Source: an uncultured Alphaproteobacteria bacterium (GTDB lineage: Bacteria > Pseudomonadota > Alphaproteobacteria > Micropepsales > Micropepsaceae). Taken from it: 35,494 bases of DNA. Position numbers and translations under genes: made by a program. The notes beneath the pieces are model-generated. The model was not told the DNA's origin. It worked only from the letters and a program-made list of their open reading frames with translations, and made no database searches. The stretch spans positions 1 to 35,494 of the forward strand of contig CALMGU010000004.1 of the NCBI GenBank assembly GCA_937865685.1, in the 5' to 3' direction. Shown piece after piece: positions 32,390 to 35,494 of this stretch (position 1 is its first letter; every line of letters begins with the position of its first letter).

Positions 32390-32463
32390 GCCGCCCATCC
32401 CTAACAACAAGACCTGTTGTGTGGCGGCCGCAAGGTCGCCGCGGGGAAAAGGCTTTGGTTATC

Positions 32464-32487
32464 GCCCCAATGCGCGCGCATTGGGGC
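32464..32487. repeat. Perfect 24-base palindrome in the rimP leader
   Basis: GCCCCAATGCGC followed by GCGCATTGGGGC. It is perfectly self-complementary and can form a 10-bp RNA stem with a 4-base loop. It ends 7 bases before the preferred rimP start and its right arm contributes the GGGG that may serve as the ribosome site. It could therefore control rimP translation. Confidence 0.8.
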
Positions 32488-32494
32488 TTGGAAC

Positions 32495-33022
32495 TTGGAG
32501 ACGCTCATTTTCGCCGCCGCATCGCATCTGGAACCGGTGTTCGAACCCGTCATTGAAAAGGCGGGGTTCAAGCTGGTGCGCCTGCGCGTCATGGGCGGGG
32601 CTTCCAAGACTTTGCAGATCATGGCGGAGCGGCCCGACGGCAGCATGGACGTGGAAGGCTGCACCATGCTCTCCCATGCGCTGCTCGACTTCATCGAGGC
32701 CGAAGATCCCATCGAAGGCGATTACGAAATCGAAGTGTCGTCGCCGGGGATCGACCGGCCGCTGACGCGCCTTGCCGACTTCACCCGCTGGAAGGGGCAT
32801 GAGGCCAAGATCGAACTCAACGCGCCGGTGACCATTGCCAGCGGGGCAGGGCGCAAGCGGTTCAAAGGCACGCTTGAGGGCCTGGACGGCAACGATGTCG
32901 TGATCACCTCGCAGGGCGCGCGCATACAATTTCCGTTCCGCTCCATCTTGGAAGCGAAACTCGTTCTCACCGACAAGCTCATTCAGGAAGATTTGAAGGC
33001 GCGCAAGAAAGCGCCGAACTAG
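32495..33022 (+). CDS. rimP: Ribosome maturation factor RimP
   Basis: 175 residues from TTG 32495; a TTG at 32417 would add 26 residues that cross the palindrome and do not look like the family. LEPVFEPVIEKAGFKLVRLRVMGG, the YEIEVSSPGIDRPLTRLADFTRWKGHEAKI block and the C-terminal SH3-like barrel ending IQFPFRSILEAKLVLTDKLI are RimP. It helps assemble the 30S subunit. There is no in-frame ATG near the start, so the first codon is unresolved. The stop overlaps the AGGAG of nusA. Confidence 0.93.
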   Translation: METLIFAAASHLEPVFEPVIEKAGFKLVRLRVMGGASKTLQIMAERPDGSMDVEGCTMLSHALLDFIEAEDPIEGDYEIEVSSPGIDRPLTRLADFTRWKGHEAKIELNAPVTIASGAGRKRFKGTLEGLDGNDVVITSQGARIQFPFRSILEAKLVLTDKLIQEDLKARKKAPN

Positions 33023-33034
33023 GAGAAGACTTTC

Positions 33035-34642
33035 ATGGCCAGTGCAATTTCCGCCAACCGGCTCGAACTCTTGCAGATCGCTGACGCTGTCGCCCGCGAC
33101 AAGTCGATCGACAAGTCGGTGGTGCTGACCGCGATGGAAGAGGCGATGCAGCGCGCCGCCAAGGCCCATTACGGCGCCGAGAACGATATCAAGGTCGATA
33201 TCGATCCCAAGACGGGGGAGACCCATGTCTCGCGCTATCTGCATGTCGTGGAAGCGGTGGAAAACGACAAGACCGAAATTTCGCTGGAAGATGCGCGCCG
33301 CCGCAATCCCGATGCGCAGATCGGCGACATCATCGCCGAGACGTTGCCGCCGGTCGATTTCAACCGCATCAATGCCCAGAACGCCAAGCAGGTGATCGTG
33401 CAGAAGGTGCGCGACGCCGAGCGCGAGCGTCAGTATGACGAATATAAGGACCGCATCGGCGAGATCGTGCATGGCGTGGTCAAGCGTTCGGAATTCGGCT
33501 CGGTGGTGGTCGATCTGGGCAAGGCTGAAGGCGTTGTCCGCCGCGACGAAATGATCCCGCGCGAAAGCTTCCGCGCCGGCGACCGCATCCGCGCCTATAT
33601 CTATGACGTGCGCCGCGAGACCCGCGGCCCGCAGATCTTCCTGTCGCGCAGCCACCCGCAATTCATGGTCCGCCTGTTCGCCCAGGAAGTGCCGGAAATC
33701 TATGACGGCGTGATCGAGATCCGCGCCGTGGCCCGCGATCCGGGCAGCCGCGCCAAGATCGCCGTGATCTCCAAGGATTCCAGCATCGATCCCGTCGGCG
33801 CCTGCGTCGGCATGCGCGGCGTGCGCGTGCAGGCGGTGGTGCAGGAACTGCAGGGCGAGCGCATCGACATTATCCCGTGGTCGGGGGAAGCCGCGACCTT
33901 CATCGTCAATGCGCTGGCGCCCGCCGAAGTCTCCAAGGTGGTCTTGGACGAAGACACCCATCGCGTCGAAGTGGTGGTGCCGGACGAACAGCTGTCCTTG
34001 GGCATCGGTCGCCGCGGCCAGAATGTGCGCCTGGCCTCCCAGCTCACCGGCTGGCAGATCGACATTCTGACGGAAGCCGAGGAATCGGAACGCCGCCAGA
34101 AGGAATTCGCCGCCCGAACCCAGCTCTTCATGGAATCGCTGGATGTGGACGAGACGGTGGCCCAGTTGCTCGCGTCCGAAGGCTTCGCCTCGATCGAAGA
34201 CGTGGCGTATGTCGATGTGGGCGATCTGGCCCAGATCGAAGCCTTCGACGAAGAAACCGCCCAGGAATTGCAAAGCCGCGCGGTGGAATTCATCGAAGCC
34301 CGCAACAAGGAAATGGACGACAAGCGCAAGGCGCTGGGCGTCGAGGATGCGGTTCTTGAAGTTGAAGGCGTGACGCCCCAAATGGCGGTGGCACTGGGCG
34401 AAGGCGGCATCAAGACGCTGGAAGACCTGGCGGGTTCGGCCACCGACGATCTTCTGGGCTATTACGAGGTCAACAAGGAAAAAGAGCGCGTGCGGATTCC
34501 CGGCGCGCTGGAAGGCTTCAATCTGTCCTCCGACGATGCCAACGCCGTCATCATGAAGGCCCGCGTCAAGATCGGCTGGATCGAAGAGCCGGTGGCGGAA
34601 GAAGAGCCCGCCGATGAAGGCGAGGAGCCGACCGAGGCCTGA
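33035..34642 (+). CDS. nusA: Transcription termination/antitermination factor NusA
   Basis: 535 residues, normal for alphaproteobacteria. The N-terminal RNA-polymerase-binding domain (about 1-130) is followed by an S1 domain ([20 protein letters not shown], about 143-200) and two KH domains ([20 protein letters not shown], then [21 protein letters not shown]). Two helix-hairpin-helix repeats follow, and an acidic tail ([14 protein letters not shown]). It controls pausing, termination and rRNA antitermination. AGGAG at the rimP stop is its ribosome site. The stop TGA shares a base with the next ATG. Confidence 0.98.
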   Translation: MASAISANRLELLQIADAVARDKSIDKSVVLTAMEEAMQRAAKAHYGAENDIKVDIDPKTGETHVSRYLHVVEAVENDKTEISLEDARRRNPDAQIGDIIAETLPPVDFNRINAQNAKQVIVQKVRDAERERQYDEYKDRIGEIVHGVVKRSEFGSVVVDLGKAEGVVRRDEMIPRESFRAGDRIRAYIYDVRRETRGPQIFLSRSHPQFMVRLFAQEVPEIYDGVIEIRAVARDPGSRAKIAVISKDSSIDPVGACVGMRGVRVQAVVQELQGERIDIIPWSGEAATFIVNALAPAEVSKVVLDEDTHRVEVVVPDEQLSLGIGRRGQNVRLASQLTGWQIDILTEAEESERRQKEFAARTQLFMESLDVDETVAQLLASEGFASIEDVAYVDVGDLAQIEAFDEETAQELQSRAVEFIEARNKEMDDKRKALGVEDAVLEVEGVTPQMAVALGEGGIKTLEDLAGSATDDLLGYYEVNKEKERVRIPGALEGFNLSSDDANAVIMKARVKIGWIEEPVAEEEPADEGEEPTEA

Positions 34643-35277
34643 TGACAGCTGTGGCGCAAAAAATGGACGGAGAAGGAACGATGCAGCGTGAGAGGCGCTG
34701 TATCGTGTCGGGCGAGATCATGCCCGACAGCCAGCTCGTCCGTTTCGTTGCCGCGCCGGACGGCCAGGTGGTGCCCGATGTGGCGGCGAAGTTGCCGGGC
34801 AGGGGGCTTTGGGTTTCCGCCACGCGCAAGGCCGTCACGCTGGCCGTGGAGAAGAAGCTGTTCGCCCGTGCCGCCAAGGCGAATGTGGCCGCCACCGCCG
34901 ATCTGGCGGAACGCACGGAAAAAGCGCTGGTGACGCGGATGCTGGGCGATCTGGGGATCGCGCGACGTTCCGGCGCGCTGGTGCTGGGGTTCGACAATGT
35001 CCTGCGTGCGCTGGACAGCGCCCGCCCGCCCGCCGTTCTGATCGAAGCGATCGACGGCTCCGGCGACGGCAAGCGCAAGCTGTACAACGCCGCCCATGCG
35101 CGGGGCATGAAACCTGAGGTTCTGGAATGCCTTACCAGCGCCGAATTGGGCTTGGCCTTGGGGCGCGAGAATGTGATACATGCCGCCGTCCAACCGGGCG
35201 GTTTGGCGGAACGTCTGACCTTTGATGCGGAACGTCTGCAAGGCTTCCGTCCGGCAGGAAACGAAAGAGATTCATGA
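34642..35277 (+). CDS. RNA-binding protein: YlxR (DUF448) fused to an L7Ae/L30e-like domain
   Basis: 211 residues. The N-terminal part (RRCIVSGEIMPDSQLVRFVAAPDG, then GRGLWVSATRKAV) is YlxR-like; the C-terminal part (ARRSGALVLGFDNVLRALDSARPPAVLIEAIDGSGDGKRK) is an L7Ae/L30e fold. In many bacteria these are separate genes between nusA and infB; the fusion is usual in alphaproteobacteria. Two starts are possible: ATG 34642, overlapping the nusA stop, or ATG 34681, which has GGAGAAGGA just before it. The end overlaps infB by ATGA. Confidence 0.92.
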   Translation: MTAVAQKMDGEGTMQRERRCIVSGEIMPDSQLVRFVAAPDGQVVPDVAAKLPGRGLWVSATRKAVTLAVEKKLFARAAKANVAATADLAERTEKALVTRMLGDLGIARRSGALVLGFDNVLRALDSARPPAVLIEAIDGSGDGKRKLYNAAHARGMKPEVLECLTSAELGLALGRENVIHAAVQPGGLAERLTFDAERLQGFRPAGNERDS

Positions 35278-35494
35278 CCGATACCGACGAGACCAAGCGC
35301 CCCAAAACGCTGTCGCTGAAGAAGACGGAAACCTCCACCGTCAAGCAAAGCTTCAGCCATGGCCGCACCAAAGCGGTCGTGGTGGAGAAGAAGCGCACTT
35401 TGGGCGCGCCTGCTCCCGCCGCCAAGGCCGAAAAGAAAGCGCCTGCCGCCGAAAAGGCTGCGCCCGCGCCGGAAAAGCCCGCGACCGCCGCCGC
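35274..35494 (+). CDS. infB: Translation initiation factor IF-2, N-terminal part, cut by window end
   Basis: The first 73 codons are present. LSLKKTETSTVKQSFSHGRT and VVVEKKR are the conserved N-terminal block of alphaproteobacterial IF-2, followed by the Ala/Lys/Pro-rich linker. The G domain lies beyond the window. IF-2 places initiator tRNA on the 30S subunit. ATG 35274 overlaps the previous stop (ATGA) and so is probably coupled. Confidence 0.95.
   Translation, partial: MTDTDETKRPKTLSLKKTETSTVKQSFSHGRTKAVVVEKKRTLGAPAPAAKAEKKAPAAEKAAPAPEKPATAA

Overview
The window is a GC-rich, gene-dense piece of a bacterial chromosome, almost certainly from an alphaproteobacterium. The evidence is a SCO-RegB-RegA redox cluster, an MmcB-type gene, a fused YlxR/L7Ae gene between nusA and infB, an rpmI-rplT-pheS-pheT operon, and frequent TTG/GTG starts behind strong Shine-Dalgarno sequences. 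The overall look is reminiscent of Rhizomicrobium/Micropepsaceae, but that placement is a guess. I see no prophage, transposase, CRISPR array or defence island; most of the window is housekeeping.

Layout. 1-5.7 kb: the 5' part of lepA (minus), diverging from a putative glycosyltransferase and a methyltransferase (plus); then an MFS transporter at the tail of the phenylalanyl-tRNA synthetase operon (minus). 5.7-7.9 kb: pheS, rplT, rpmI and a ribbon-helix-helix protein, all minus. 8.1-10.7 kb (plus): a small soluble histidine kinase, a VanZ-like membrane protein, mscL, a secreted protein and msrB, closed by a clear terminator. 10.7-14.0 kb: a histone-H1-like protein and a LysR regulator (minus), diverging from wrbA, a MaoC-like gene and a beta-carbonic anhydrase (plus). 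14.0-19.7 kb: tRNA-Arg(CCG), a YidB-like protein, small secreted proteins, a VanX-like dipeptidase, a degenerate membrane nucleotide cyclase, a FliL-like small protein and tRNA-Ala(CGC). 19.8-23.8 kb: yggT, folD, a SCO copper chaperone and the RegB/RegA two-component system. 23.7-27.9 kb: a PAP2 membrane enzyme, a YjbR-like/MmcB/M24-peptidase overlapping operon, a beta-propeller protein and hisB. 28-32.3 kb: a secreted protein, metK, trmB, a Tat-exported Ntn asparaginase and a small membrane protein. 32.4-35.5 kb: the rimP-nusA-ylxR/L7Ae-infB operon (infB cut by the window end).

Functional themes are translation (lepA, pheST, rpmI, rplT, two tRNAs, trmB, rimP, nusA, infB), redox and respiration control (sco, regB, regA, msrB, wrbA), one-carbon and SAM metabolism (folD, metK), and envelope or osmotic stress (mscL, PAP2, dipeptidase).

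The less ordinary signals are: a nucleotide cyclase that has lost several catalytic residues; a dispersed palindromic intergenic repeat that seems to supply the ribosome-binding site of at least two genes; a partial duplication of the tRNA-Ala 3' end with its terminator; inverted and direct repeats abutting tRNA-Arg; a perfect 24-nt palindrome in front of rimP; a Lys/Ala histone-like tail fused to a small conserved domain; and a short ORF overlapping the asparaginase start. None of these amounts to a clear new multi-gene system.
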